Shown piece after piece: positions 34,858-43,274 of a DNA stretch of 64,000 bases. Position 1 is the first letter of the stretch. Each line of letters starts with the position of its first letter. The stretch lies in the NCBI RefSeq assembly GCF_900116855.1, contig NZ_UETD01000010.1, forward strand, positions 1 to 64,000, in the 5' to 3' direction. The stretch comes from Ruminococcus flavefaciens (GTDB taxonomy: Bacteria > Bacillota > Clostridia > Oscillospirales > Ruminococcaceae). Both the position numbers and the translations under genes were made by a program. The notes below the pieces were generated by a model. It was not told where the DNA came from. It saw nothing but the letters and a program-made list of their open reading frames with translations, and ran no database searches.

Positions 34858-36546
34858 ATGAAATTTAAGAAGTTGTTTGCGGCAGCTCTTGCTTTGGCAA
34901 TTTCATGCGGCGCTGTACAGACGGCGGCTTACTATTCTCCCGATAGCTTTTCAGCAGTAGCGGAGGAGCAGTATTATACCGAAGTTGAGGAAAATGGGAT
35001 AAAGTATAATGTTTACAGCGACCATGCAGAGGTTATTGGCTGTGATGAAAATGCTGAAAGCGAATTGATTATACTTGAAAAAGTTAATGACGTTAATGTT
35101 ACGATTATAGAAAGACAAGCGTTTCAAAAAAACCATAAAATCACAAAAATAAAGTTGCCAGACACAATTACGGAAATACGCGAATATGCTTTTAATAATC
35201 CAATGATAACAGATATTAATATTCCTGAGGCATTAACAATAATAGGTGATTATGCTTTTTGTGGTTGTCGTTTCAAGAAGATAATATTGCCAAATAACGT
35301 AAATAGTATAGGAAAAGGGGCATTTATCAATTGTTATAATTTGGAAGATGTTATAATACCTAATAATGTTAATCAAATTAAAGAAAACGCTTTTAAAGGA
35401 ACAAAATGGTTAGAAAATGAAAGAATAAAAAATCCGCTTGTTATTGTCAATAATATTTTGATTGATGGTCAAGCAGCAGAAGGCAATGTTATTATTCCGG
35501 ACGGTGTCTTTTGTATTTGCGCAAGGTCTTTTGAAAAAAATAGCAAGATCTTGTCAGTAGAATTACCTGATAGTATTAAAATAATTGATGAATACGCTTT
35601 TTTTAATTGTTATAAATTAGCTGATATTAATTTTCCTGATTCAATTAGTTATATAGCGCATAGTGCAATAGGTGGGACAAAATGGCTGAAAAATAATACA
35701 GAAGAGATTTTGATTATTAATGACTGTTTTATCACAGCTGAGAATTGCAAAACTGAAACTTTGATTATACCAGATAATGTAAAACAAATTCAATCAGAGG
35801 TAAATTTAGGAAGTTCTGCTGTTAAAAAAATAGTTTTTCCAAAGAATGTTGAAATTATAGAAGAAAGACATGGTATTGGAAATAGTATTGAAGCAATTAC
35901 TATATTGAACCCCTCATGTGGTATATTTGATAGTGAATCCACTTTTGCAATTGGTGAGGTTAAGGGAGTATATACTAAAAACGCAACAATCTACGGCTAT
36001 GAAGGTTCTACCGCTCAGGCGTATGCCGAGAAATACGGCTATAAGTTTGAAGCTCTGAAAGACGAGCCCGAAACTACCACAACCACATCATCGACCACTA
36101 CAACAACCACAACCACGACCACAACGACCACTACCACCACAACCTCTACTACTACAACTACCACCACAGCAAAGCCCAAAACTACCACAACTTCCACGAC
36201 AAAGGCACCTGCAAAGACCACGACTACCGCTAAGAATACAACGACCACCGCAGTTACCTCAAAGGCTCCCGTGACTACCACAACTGTCCCTGTGCAGACC
36301 TCAAAGGCACTTGGCGACTTCACGGGCGACGGCAAGATAGACGCCGTTGATGCTTCAAATATCCTCGCAAAGTACGCTTCTATCTCAACGGGCGGAACTG
36401 TTCCCACGGAGCAGGATCAAGCGGTCTGCGATGTGAACGGCGACAAAAAGATCGACGCTGTTGACGCTTCAAAGGTGCTGGCTTTCTACGCTTACCTCTC
36501 GGGCGGCGGTGATATGAGCTTTACGGATTACCTCAAAGAGAACTGA
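34858..36546 (+). CDS. Secreted BspA-like LRR protein with dockerin, AT-rich core
   Basis: This encodes 562 residues: signal peptide (1-about 30), a run of LRR_5/BspA-like repeats (about 60-390; VNSIGKGAFINCYNLEDVII is one), a Thr-rich linker (about 402-490), and a type I dockerin with two calcium loops (DFTGDGKIDAVD, DVNGDKKIDAVD) at 493-562. The DNA of the LRR core (about 35.0-35.98 kb) is very AT-rich: two 60-base lines I counted are 23-28% GC, against 53% in the dockerin part. This suggests domain replacement. AGGAGGT precedes the ATG. Probably an adhesion protein attached to a scaffold. Confidence 0.88.
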   Translation: MKFKKLFAAALALAISCGAVQTAAYYSPDSFSAVAEEQYYTEVEENGIKYNVYSDHAEVIGCDENAESELIILEKVNDVNVTIIERQAFQKNHKITKIKLPDTITEIREYAFNNPMITDINIPEALTIIGDYAFCGCRFKKIILPNNVNSIGKGAFINCYNLEDVIIPNNVNQIKENAFKGTKWLENERIKNPLVIVNNILIDGQAAEGNVIIPDGVFCICARSFEKNSKILSVELPDSIKIIDEYAFFNCYKLADINFPDSISYIAHSAIGGTKWLKNNTEEILIINDCFITAENCKTETLIIPDNVKQIQSEVNLGSSAVKKIVFPKNVEIIEERHGIGNSIEAITILNPSCGIFDSESTFAIGEVKGVYTKNATIYGYEGSTAQAYAEKYGYKFEALKDEPETTTTTSSTTTTTTTTTTTTTTTTTSTTTTTTTAKPKTTTTSTTKAPAKTTTTAKNTTTTAVTSKAPVTTTTVPVQTSKALGDFTGDGKIDAVDASNILAKYASISTGGTVPTEQDQAVCDVNGDKKIDAVDASKVLAFYAYLSGGGDMSFTDYLKEN

Positions 36547-36580
36547 TAATTCAGCTGCGCCAAAACAGAATATTTTTATG

Positions 36581-36610
36581 CCGAGCCTGTTATCATGGGC
36601 TCGGTTTTTT
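36581..36610 (+). terminator. Terminator after the LRR-dockerin gene
   Basis: CCGAGCC at 36581-36587 pairs with GGCTCGG at 36598-36604, then six T. Confidence 0.9.
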
Positions 36611-36775
36611 ATCATCCCCCTTCATAAGCAGTCCGAAAAGGGGGCGGAAACAATGGAAAACCGTTGTATAATAAAAAAGTTTTTTTGAAATTCGACTTAG
36701 TAAACAAATTATTGCTAATACTATTGTTGATATTCACAGTGTTTCCGCCCGCTGTGCAATGTTCATATTTTCGTG

Positions 36776-36804
36776 TTGACTATTGGCAGAAATTAGTATA
36801 TAAT
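36776..36804 (+). promoter_or_regulatory. Sigma-A type promoter of glgA
   Basis: TTGACT at 36776-36781 and TATAAT at 36799-36804 are 17 bp apart. The glgA ATG lies 56 nt downstream. Confidence 0.85.
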
Positions 36805-36859
36805 ATTAGTAAGGTTACAGGTGTACGCTGTAACAAATACAATGGTAAGGAGATATGCT

Positions 36860-38314
36860 ATGAACAATATTCTATTCGCCGCTTCCGAGTGCGTTCCCTT
36901 TATTAAGACGGGCGGTCTTGCCGACGTTGTAGGCGCACTTCCGCAGTACATCGACAAGAAAAAGTTCGACGTCAGAGTCATTATGCCTTATTACACCTGC
37001 ATACCGGATAAGTACAGGAACGAATTCAAGTACGTTCATCACTTCTATATGGACTATGGCATGAGGAGCGAGGGCGTCCATGTCGGCATCATGGAGTATG
37101 AATACAACGGTATCACCTTCTATTTCGTGGATAACGAGTATTACTTCAAATGCGACAGTCCCTATTCTCCCGACCTGAAATGGGATATAGAGAGGTTCAC
37201 CTTCTTCTGCAAGGCTGTGCTGGCGATACTGCCTGTTATAGGCTTCCGCCCCGATATCATACACTGTCACGACTGGCAGGCTTCTATGATACCTGTTTTC
37301 CTGCACTCCGCCTTTGCCACAAACCCGTTCTTCAGCTCCACCAAGACCATAATGACTATCCATAACCTGAAATTCCAAGGCGTATGGGATATAGATACAT
37401 TCAAGTACAACACGGCTCTTCCCGATTATATGTTCACATCGGATAAGCTGGAGTTCCACAATAATGCAAATATGCTCAAGGGCGGTCTGGTCTATGCGGA
37501 CTATATCACCACTGTGTCCGAGACCTATGCCGAGGAGATAAAGTATCCCTTCTACGGCGAGCAGCTTGACGGACTTCTCCGTGCAAGGTCGGCTTCGCTG
37601 AGAGGTATCCTCAACGGTATCGACTATAAGGTCTTTGACCCTGCAAATGACAAGAAGATATTTGCGGAGTTCACCGTCAAAAACGTCAAGGCGAAAAAGG
37701 CTGAGAACAAGAAAAAGCTTCAGGAGCAGCTGGGACTTCCCGTTGACGAGAACAAGTATATGATAGCTATAATCTCCCGTCTCACCGACCAGAAGGGTCT
37801 CGACCTCGTTAACTATGCTATCGAGCGTATCTGCGACGAGAATACTCAGTTCGTCATCATCGGCACAGGCGACCCCAGATACGAGAATATGTTCAAGCAC
37901 TATCAGTGGAAGTACCCCGAGAGAGTGTCCGCGAATATACTCTACTCCGATGATCTGGCTCATAAGCTCTATGCTGCGGCTGATACTATGCTCATGCCGT
38001 CACTGTTTGAGCCATGCGGACTTACTCAGCTCATAGCTCTCCGCTACGGAACTCTGCCCATCGTCCGCGAGACAGGCGGTCTCAAGGACACTGTTACCCC
38101 GTATAACGAATTTGACGGAACAGGCAACGGCTTCTCATTCGCTAACTATAACGGCGACGAGATGCTGGGAGTTATCAACTACTCCAAGCACATCTACTAC
38201 AACCACCGCAAGCAGTGGGACAAGATGGTGCAGCGTGCTATGGAGCAGGACTTCTCATGGAACAGCTCCGCAAGCCAGTATGAGGGTATGTACAGCTGGA
38301 TGATAGAATGGTAA
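36860..38314 (+). CDS. glgA: Glycogen synthase (ADP-glucose type)
   Basis: This GT5 enzyme elongates alpha-1,4-glucan. Its 484 residues have the N-terminal substrate motif KTGGLADVVGALP, HCHDWQAS, TIHNLKFQG, and the C-terminal catalytic block (PSLFEPCGLTQLIALRYGTLPIV, with the ETGGLKDTV segment). AAGGAGA precedes the ATG at 36860; an earlier start would lie inside the leader. It stands alone, without glgC or glgB. Confidence 0.95.
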   Translation: MNNILFAASECVPFIKTGGLADVVGALPQYIDKKKFDVRVIMPYYTCIPDKYRNEFKYVHHFYMDYGMRSEGVHVGIMEYEYNGITFYFVDNEYYFKCDSPYSPDLKWDIERFTFFCKAVLAILPVIGFRPDIIHCHDWQASMIPVFLHSAFATNPFFSSTKTIMTIHNLKFQGVWDIDTFKYNTALPDYMFTSDKLEFHNNANMLKGGLVYADYITTVSETYAEEIKYPFYGEQLDGLLRARSASLRGILNGIDYKVFDPANDKKIFAEFTVKNVKAKKAENKKKLQEQLGLPVDENKYMIAIISRLTDQKGLDLVNYAIERICDENTQFVIIGTGDPRYENMFKHYQWKYPERVSANILYSDDLAHKLYAAADTMLMPSLFEPCGLTQLIALRYGTLPIVRETGGLKDTVTPYNEFDGTGNGFSFANYNGDEMLGVINYSKHIYYNHRKQWDKMVQRAMEQDFSWNSSASQYEGMYSWMIEW

Positions 38315-38335
38315 TAATTCTGAAACATAGGAGTG

Positions 38336-38362
38336 AGGGCGGAGTTCATTCCGCCCTCTATC
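38336..38362 (+). terminator. Hairpin after glgA, probable weak terminator
   Basis: AGGGCGGA pairs with TCCGCCCT across a 6-base loop. There is no clear T-run, so termination is uncertain. Confidence 0.45.
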
Positions 38363-38422
38363 CTTCATGATAAATGCGTGTTTTCAGAGCGCCGAGGGCG
38401 TTTAGTGTAAAGGAGAATTACA

Positions 38423-39040
38423 ATGAAAGTACTTATACTTAACGGAAGCCCCAGAGTTAACGGGAATACTTCCCTCGCAATAGATGAAATGGTAAAGATC
38501 TTCGCTCAGGAGGGCATAGAGACCGAGGTCTGTCAGGTGGGAAACAAGGCTGTAAGAGGCTGCGTTGCCTGCGGAAGCTGCGCTGAAAAGGGTAAATGCG
38601 TGTTCGATGATGTGGTGAATGAGCTGGCTCCCAAGTTTGAGGAGGCTGACGGTCTCATCGCTGCTTCTCCCGTGTACTACGCCTCTGCAAACGCTACTCT
38701 CGTTGCCTGTCTGGACAGACTTTTCTACAGCACTCACTTTGACAAGACCATGAAGGTGGGGGCAGCTGTTGCCGTGGCAAGACGCGGCGGCTGCAGCGCT
38801 ACTTTCGATGAGCTGAACAAGTACTTCACCATAAGCGGTATGCCCGTGGCTTCCAGCCAGTACTGGAATATCCTCCACGGCAGAGAAAAGGGCGAGGCGG
38901 CTCAGGACGCAGAGGGACTCCAGACCATGAGGGTCCTTGCAAGGAATATGAGCTTCCTTATGAAGTCCATCGCCCTCGGCAGGGAGAAATACGGCATCCC
39001 CGAGAAGGAACCGTGGCAGCCCACACACTTTATAAGATAA
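38423..39040 (+). CDS. Iron-sulfur flavoprotein-like NAD(P)H-FMN reductase
   Basis: This encodes 205 residues: flavodoxin-like FMN fold (KVLILNGSPRVNGNTSLAIDEM), a cysteine cluster of the type CVACGSCAEKGKCVFDD as in iron-sulfur flavoproteins, and SPVYYASANATLVACLDRL. It probably handles electrons in an anaerobic pathway. AAAGGAG precedes the ATG. An AT-rich repeat follows. Confidence 0.85.
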   Translation: MKVLILNGSPRVNGNTSLAIDEMVKIFAQEGIETEVCQVGNKAVRGCVACGSCAEKGKCVFDDVVNELAPKFEEADGLIAASPVYYASANATLVACLDRLFYSTHFDKTMKVGAAVAVARRGGCSATFDELNKYFTISGMPVASSQYWNILHGREKGEAAQDAEGLQTMRVLARNMSFLMKSIALGREKYGIPEKEPWQPTHFIR

Positions 39041-39135
39041 TGCATAATTCATAATTCATAATGCATAATTACAGCGGAGGCGGACATTTTTCACCCTGCT
39101 AAGCACTAATCACTAAGCACTAACAACTAAAAAGG
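39041..39135. repeat. AT-rich and TAAGCACTAA repeat module
   Basis: Tandem TAATGCATAATTCATAAT units (39041-39072) are followed by TAAGCACTAATCACTAAGCACTAAC units (39098-39128). The two families also occur at 15889, 20000 and 30842. Confidence 0.65.
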
Positions 39136-39144
39136 ATAATTTGA

Positions 39145-39810
39145 ATGAATAATATTAAAGGCGCTATTTTCGATATGGACGGTCTCATGATAGACACCGA
39201 GAAGCTCTATCTCAAATTCTGGATACTGGCAGCCAAGGACTTCGGCTATGATATGACTCCCGAGCACGTTTACTCCATGCGGAGCATGGCGAGAAAGTTC
39301 TCGATTCCGCTGCTCAAGGGCATTTTCGGCGAGGACTGTCCTACCGAGGACATAAGAGCTCACCGCACCGAGCTCATGAACGAATACATAAAGGAGCACG
39401 GCATCGAGGTCAAAAAGGGACTTTTCACCCTGCTGGACTACCTCCGCGGAAAGGGGATAAAAATGGCTGTGGCTACGGCTACTCCCCGCGAGAGGACTGT
39501 TGAGTATCTCAGGACGATCGGCGCGGCGGACTATTTCTCGGCGGTCATCTGCGGTGACATGATAGAAACAGGCAAGCCGGCTCCCGATATTTACCTTACC
39601 GCCGCAAAGGAACTGGGACTTCCTCCGCGGCAGTGCGCTGCCTTTGAGGACTCGCCCAACGGCATAAAGGCTGCCCATGCGGCAGGCTGCTTTGCGGTGA
39701 TGATACCCGATATGACACAGCCCGATGAGGAGATAAAGCCCCTGCTCTCGGCAGTTTACGACAGCCTTGATATGGCTGTGGACTTCTTTGAAAGGGGGAA
39801 AAATCAATGA
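39145..39810 (+). CDS. HAD-superfamily phosphatase (phosphoglucomutase-like)
   Basis: This encodes 221 residues: the HAD nucleophile motif FDMDGLMIDTE (Asp 10), ATATPRERTVEY, ICGDMIETGKPAPDIYLTAA (Lys) and FEDSPNGIKAAHAAG (Asp). The helical cap resembles beta-phosphoglucomutases and related sugar phosphatases; substrate unknown. It overlaps the next gene by ATGA. The ribosome binding site (AAAGGATAA) is modest. Confidence 0.88.
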   Translation: MNNIKGAIFDMDGLMIDTEKLYLKFWILAAKDFGYDMTPEHVYSMRSMARKFSIPLLKGIFGEDCPTEDIRAHRTELMNEYIKEHGIEVKKGLFTLLDYLRGKGIKMAVATATPRERTVEYLRTIGAADYFSAVICGDMIETGKPAPDIYLTAAKELGLPPRQCAAFEDSPNGIKAAHAAGCFAVMIPDMTQPDEEIKPLLSAVYDSLDMAVDFFERGKNQ

Positions 39811-40049
39811 GCGTTTCCGAAATATTCGAGATACCCAAATTCTACTACTTCGAGAGTGGTAACGACTTCTCGGGCAGCAAGGGCGATTTCGCCTATAAAA
39901 TAGCCAACGGCGAGAAGCTGAAATGCATGACATGGCACGGCAGGCTCTGCTCCATGAAGGCGGAGATAGAGCATGAAGCCGAGTTTGACCGCACACAGGA
40001 GGGCTTCGACCAGCTGATAAAATGGCTGGAGGAGATGTACAAATCATAA
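39807..40049 (+). CDS. Small conserved-looking protein of unknown function
   Basis: This encodes 80 residues, soluble and mixed in charge, with aromatic N-terminus (IFEIPKFYYFESGNDFSG). Its ATG overlaps the HAD stop, so it is translated in coupling with it. No domain was recognised. The coupling and the ribosome binding site (GAAAGGGGG) upstream of the start support a real gene. Confidence 0.65.
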   Translation: MSVSEIFEIPKFYYFESGNDFSGSKGDFAYKIANGEKLKCMTWHGRLCSMKAEIEHEAEFDRTQEGFDQLIKWLEEMYKS

Positions 40050-40053
40050 TTTT

Positions 40054-40200
40054 GCGGAGCAAAATTATGATTTGAGCCCTTAGCCCTTAGCCGTTAGCTA
40101 ATGTAGGGGACGCCGCCCTCGGCGTCCCGCGAGATATATTACACTCCCAACGGGACGCCGAGGGCGGCGTCCCCTACATTATGATAAATTTTGATTTATG
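40054..40200. repeat. Mosaic repeat with a perfect 30-bp inverted repeat
   Basis: The 30-bp arms at 40100-40129 and 40151-40180 are exact reverse complements with a 21-base loop. Each arm is itself a hairpin (GGGACGCCG-CCCT-CGGCGTCCC). Around them lie ATTTTGCGGAGCAAAAT, TTAGCCCTTAGCC and AAATTTTGATTT units seen in other gaps of the window. Confidence 0.85.
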
Positions 40201-40203
40201 CAG

Positions 40204-40232
40204 TTGACAAAAGCGTACTGTCGGATTATAAT
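40204..40232 (+). promoter_or_regulatory. Consensus sigma-A promoter of trkA-trkH
   Basis: Perfect TTGACA at 40204-40209 and perfect TATAAT at 40227-40232 with 17 bp between them. Transcription would begin near 40239, at the GGGCAT of the structured leader. Confidence 0.92.
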
Positions 40233-40238
40233 TAATGT

Positions 40239-40383
40239 GGGCATTTACAGCCGCTGTTTCCCGAAATGTCGGGAGCTGAAATGTGAGTGCCCTTCAAGTG
40301 CCTCGCACATACTCTGAAAAAGCTCTCTCTGCGCTGTTTCCCAATGGCTCAGGAGCTTCATCTATATCAACTACGGAGGGATT
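40239..40383 (+). promoter_or_regulatory. Structured 5' leader of trkA-trkH, candidate riboswitch
   Basis: The predicted transcript opens with an 11-bp helix (40239-40249 with 40282-40292, including G-U pairs). Inside it is a hairpin CCCGA-AATG-TCGGG (40260-40273), extended by GCT/AGC. A second copy of the motif CGCTGTTTCCC lies at 40332-40342 inside another helix (AAGCTC at 40320 with GAGCTT at 40353). The ribosome binding site GGAGGG follows at 40376. It does not match the ydaO c-di-AMP riboswitch core that I know. Class unknown. Confidence 0.6.
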
Positions 40384-41742
40384 ATGGATATTATTATTGT
40401 AGGCTGCGGCAAGGTGGGTACCGCCCTCGCCGATGTGCTGAACGACGAACACAATGTGACCATAATTGATAAAAAGGAAAGCCTCGTTGATGCGGCTACC
40501 AATGACTATGACGTAATGGGCATTGCCGGCAACTGCCTTCAGACCGAGATACTGGCGGAGGCTAATGTGGACAAGTGCAATATCTTCATTGCTGTTACGG
40601 CTTCGGATGAGGTGAATATCCTCTCCTGTCTTATCGCTAAAAAAATGGGCGCACGCCACTGCATTGCCCGTGTGCGCAGCCCCGAATTCGACAAGCAGCT
40701 GGTATTCATGCGTGAGGAGCTGGGTATCAGTATGATGGTAAATCCCGACTATAACGCTGCTAACGAGATAGCTAAGGTACTTCGCTATCCCGAGGCTATC
40801 AATATAGAGTCATTTGCAAAGGGCAGGGTGGACCTCACCGAGATACGCATTACCAGCGGAAGTATCCTTGACGGTGTGGCTCTCAGCCAGCTCTCAAGAC
40901 GCATGAGACTGGATGTGCTCATCTGTGCTGTTCAGCGCGGCGATGAGCTCACTATCCCCAACGGAAACTTCGTGCTCCGCGCAGGTGACAAGATACACAT
41001 GACCGCTTCTCACAGCAATATGGTCAAGTTTTTCAAGAGCATAAGTGCTGCTTACCGCGAAAAGCGCGTAAAGTCCGCGGTTCTCATAGGCGGCGGACGA
41101 GTTGCTTATCACCTCGCTCAGCAGCTCATAGAAATGGGCGTCAAGGTCAAGATAATCGAGATAGACCACGAGCGCTGCCTTGAGCTCTCAGACAGGCTCA
41201 ACAAGGTGGATATCTCCTGCGCCGACGGCACCGACCACGATATCCTCGAGGAGGAGCGCGTTTACGACGCGGACGCTGTGGTCACCCTCACAGGCATAGA
41301 CGAGGAGAATATCCTCCTCTCGCTCCTCGCCAAGAACAACGGCGTGGAAAAGGTGGTCACCAAGGTCAACAGGATGTCCCTCATGCAGCTTTCCGACACC
41401 CTCGACCTTGACAGTATCATCTCACCCAAGACTATCACCGTAAACCAGATACTCCAGTATGTCCGCGCAAGACAGAACTCAATGGGCAACAGCGTCACCA
41501 CTCTGTACAGACTGGTGAACGAGCGACTGGAGGCTATCGAGTTCGTTGTCCGCGATGAAAAGGACTATGTGGGAGTTCCGCTGAAAAAGCTCAAGCTCCG
41601 CAGCGGTATCCTTATCGCAAGTATCGTCAGAGGCAATGAGCTTATTATCCCCAAGGGAGATGACTGCCTGAAGGTGAACGACAGCGTTGTTGTTGTTACC
41701 ACCACCAAGGGTATGCACGACCTTAGCAATATTTTCGACTGA
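40384..41742 (+). CDS. trkA: Trk potassium uptake regulatory subunit TrkA
   Basis: This encodes 452 residues with two RCK units. Each has an NAD-binding loop (IIIVGCGKVGTALADVL near residue 4; VLIGGGRVAYHLAQQL near 235) and a TrkA-C part (SGILIASIVRGNELIIP near the end). It gates the TrkH channel on the cytoplasmic side. CGGAGGG precedes the ATG. trkH follows 19 nt downstream. Confidence 0.95.
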   Translation: MDIIIVGCGKVGTALADVLNDEHNVTIIDKKESLVDAATNDYDVMGIAGNCLQTEILAEANVDKCNIFIAVTASDEVNILSCLIAKKMGARHCIARVRSPEFDKQLVFMREELGISMMVNPDYNAANEIAKVLRYPEAINIESFAKGRVDLTEIRITSGSILDGVALSQLSRRMRLDVLICAVQRGDELTIPNGNFVLRAGDKIHMTASHSNMVKFFKSISAAYREKRVKSAVLIGGGRVAYHLAQQLIEMGVKVKIIEIDHERCLELSDRLNKVDISCADGTDHDILEEERVYDADAVVTLTGIDEENILLSLLAKNNGVEKVVTKVNRMSLMQLSDTLDLDSIISPKTITVNQILQYVRARQNSMGNSVTTLYRLVNERLEAIEFVVRDEKDYVGVPLKKLKLRSGILIASIVRGNELIIPKGDDCLKVNDSVVVVTTTKGMHDLSNIFD

Positions 41743-41761
41743 GGAGTGCACAGCTTAGACT

Positions 41762-43198
41762 ATGAATTACAGAATGATATCATATATTATGGGACAGATC
41801 CTGAAGGTCGTGGGACTCTTTATGCTTCTTCCCATATTAGTAGGGTTTATTTACGGGGAAGACCATGTGGTCGCTTCCTTCGGCATACCGTTTCTCATCA
41901 CAATGGCTATCGCCATTATATTCACTATCAAAAAGCCGAAAAACAATTCAGTATTCTCAATGGAGGGCTTCGTCAGCGTTGCTGCCTCATGGGTGACCAT
42001 GTCCTGCATCGGCGCCCTGCCCTTCGTTATATCGGGTGAGATTCCCGACTATCCAAGTGCTCTCTTTGAGACCGTTTCGGGCTTCACTACCACGGGCGCT
42101 ACTATCCTTGAGGACGTGGAAGCCATGTCCCGCTCCTGCCTTTTCTGGCGCGCCTTTACCCACTGGCTGGGCGGTATGGGAGTCCTCATGTTCGTGCTCG
42201 CCATCATGTCAAGCAACGATTCCCGTACAATGCACATGATGAGGGCGGAGTGCGCAGGTCCCAAGGTGGGACGTCTTGTGTCAAAATCAAGATTTTCGGC
42301 GCGTATCCTCTACGGCATATACATCACGCTGACAGTTTCCGAGGCTGTGCTGCTGCTCTGCGGCGGTATGCCGCTGTATGACGCTGTTATCCACGCCTGC
42401 TCATCCGCAGGTACGGGCGGCTTCTCCATATGGGGCGACAGCATCGGACACTATAACAGCGTGTATATAGAAATGGTCGTCGCCATTTTCATCATCCTTT
42501 TCGGCGTCAACTTCAACCTTTACTACTACCTTATAATAAGGAAGTTCTCGCTTGCTACGAAGAATGAGGAGGTAAGGACCTATTTCGGAGTCATCATCGC
42601 AGCTACGGCTATAATCGCCATAAACGTACACAAGCTGTACGACGGCGTGGGCGATACCCTCAGACATACCTTCTTTATGGTGGCTTCCACCATAACCTCC
42701 GCAGGCTTCTCTACTACGGATACGGCAAAATGGCCCGTATTCTCCCAGACCCTGCTGCTCATGCTCATGTTCGTGGGCTCCTGCGCAGGCTCCACAGGCG
42801 GCGGTATGAAGGTATCCCGTATAATGATACTCATAAAGACGGGTATCAAGGAACTGAAATACATCACCAATCCCCGTGCTGTTGCCACAGTAAAAATGGA
42901 CGGAAAGCCCGTGGAAAAGGACGTTGTCCGCGGAGTAAGCAACTATCTCATACTCTTTATCATGCTCATGTGCATTTCCGTGCTGCTGGTAACACTTAAC
43001 GGCTTTACCATTGAGGAATCGGCTTCTGCTGTTATCACCTGCATGAACAACATAGGCTTCGGCGTGGGACGCTTCGGTCCTGCGGGAAATCTGGGCGGCC
43101 TCAATGCCTTCTCAAAGGTGGTCCTCTGCTTCGATATGCTGCTGGGACGTCTTGAGATATACCCCCTCATTATGCTGTTCGTGCCGAGAAGAAGGTAA
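41762..43198 (+). CDS. trkH: Trk potassium uptake transmembrane subunit TrkH
   Basis: This encodes 478 residues and about ten to twelve helices. The four pore loops with their selectivity glycines are visible: SGFTTTGATIL, SSAGTGGFSIWG, SAGFSTTD and MNNIGFGVGRFG. It forms the K+ pore with TrkA. The ribosome binding site GAGGAG is about 15 nt from the ATG, longer than usual. No clear terminator; an AGTCCTG/CAGGACT stem lies shortly after. Confidence 0.93.
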   Translation: MNYRMISYIMGQILKVVGLFMLLPILVGFIYGEDHVVASFGIPFLITMAIAIIFTIKKPKNNSVFSMEGFVSVAASWVTMSCIGALPFVISGEIPDYPSALFETVSGFTTTGATILEDVEAMSRSCLFWRAFTHWLGGMGVLMFVLAIMSSNDSRTMHMMRAECAGPKVGRLVSKSRFSARILYGIYITLTVSEAVLLLCGGMPLYDAVIHACSSAGTGGFSIWGDSIGHYNSVYIEMVVAIFIILFGVNFNLYYYLIIRKFSLATKNEEVRTYFGVIIAATAIIAINVHKLYDGVGDTLRHTFFMVASTITSAGFSTTDTAKWPVFSQTLLLMLMFVGSCAGSTGGGMKVSRIMILIKTGIKELKYITNPRAVATVKMDGKPVEKDVVRGVSNYLILFIMLMCISVLLVTLNGFTIEESASAVITCMNNIGFGVGRFGPAGNLGGLNAFSKVVLCFDMLLGRLEIYPLIMLFVPRRR

Positions 43199-43274
43199 GA
43201 TTCTGAGTCCTGTGACGCTTGGGGCGCTGAGCAGGACTTGAATATATAAATATTAAAATAGGAGGAATAAAAAC

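Noticed and set aside
40239..40383. Naming the trkA leader a ydaO c-di-AMP riboswitch
   Set aside because: The conserved core segments of that class, such as GGGGUGAAUC and CCGAAUCCGUCAG, were not found.
40287..40469. A 60-codon frame in the trkA leader
   Set aside because: It starts at a GTG without ribosome binding site and runs into trkA in another frame.
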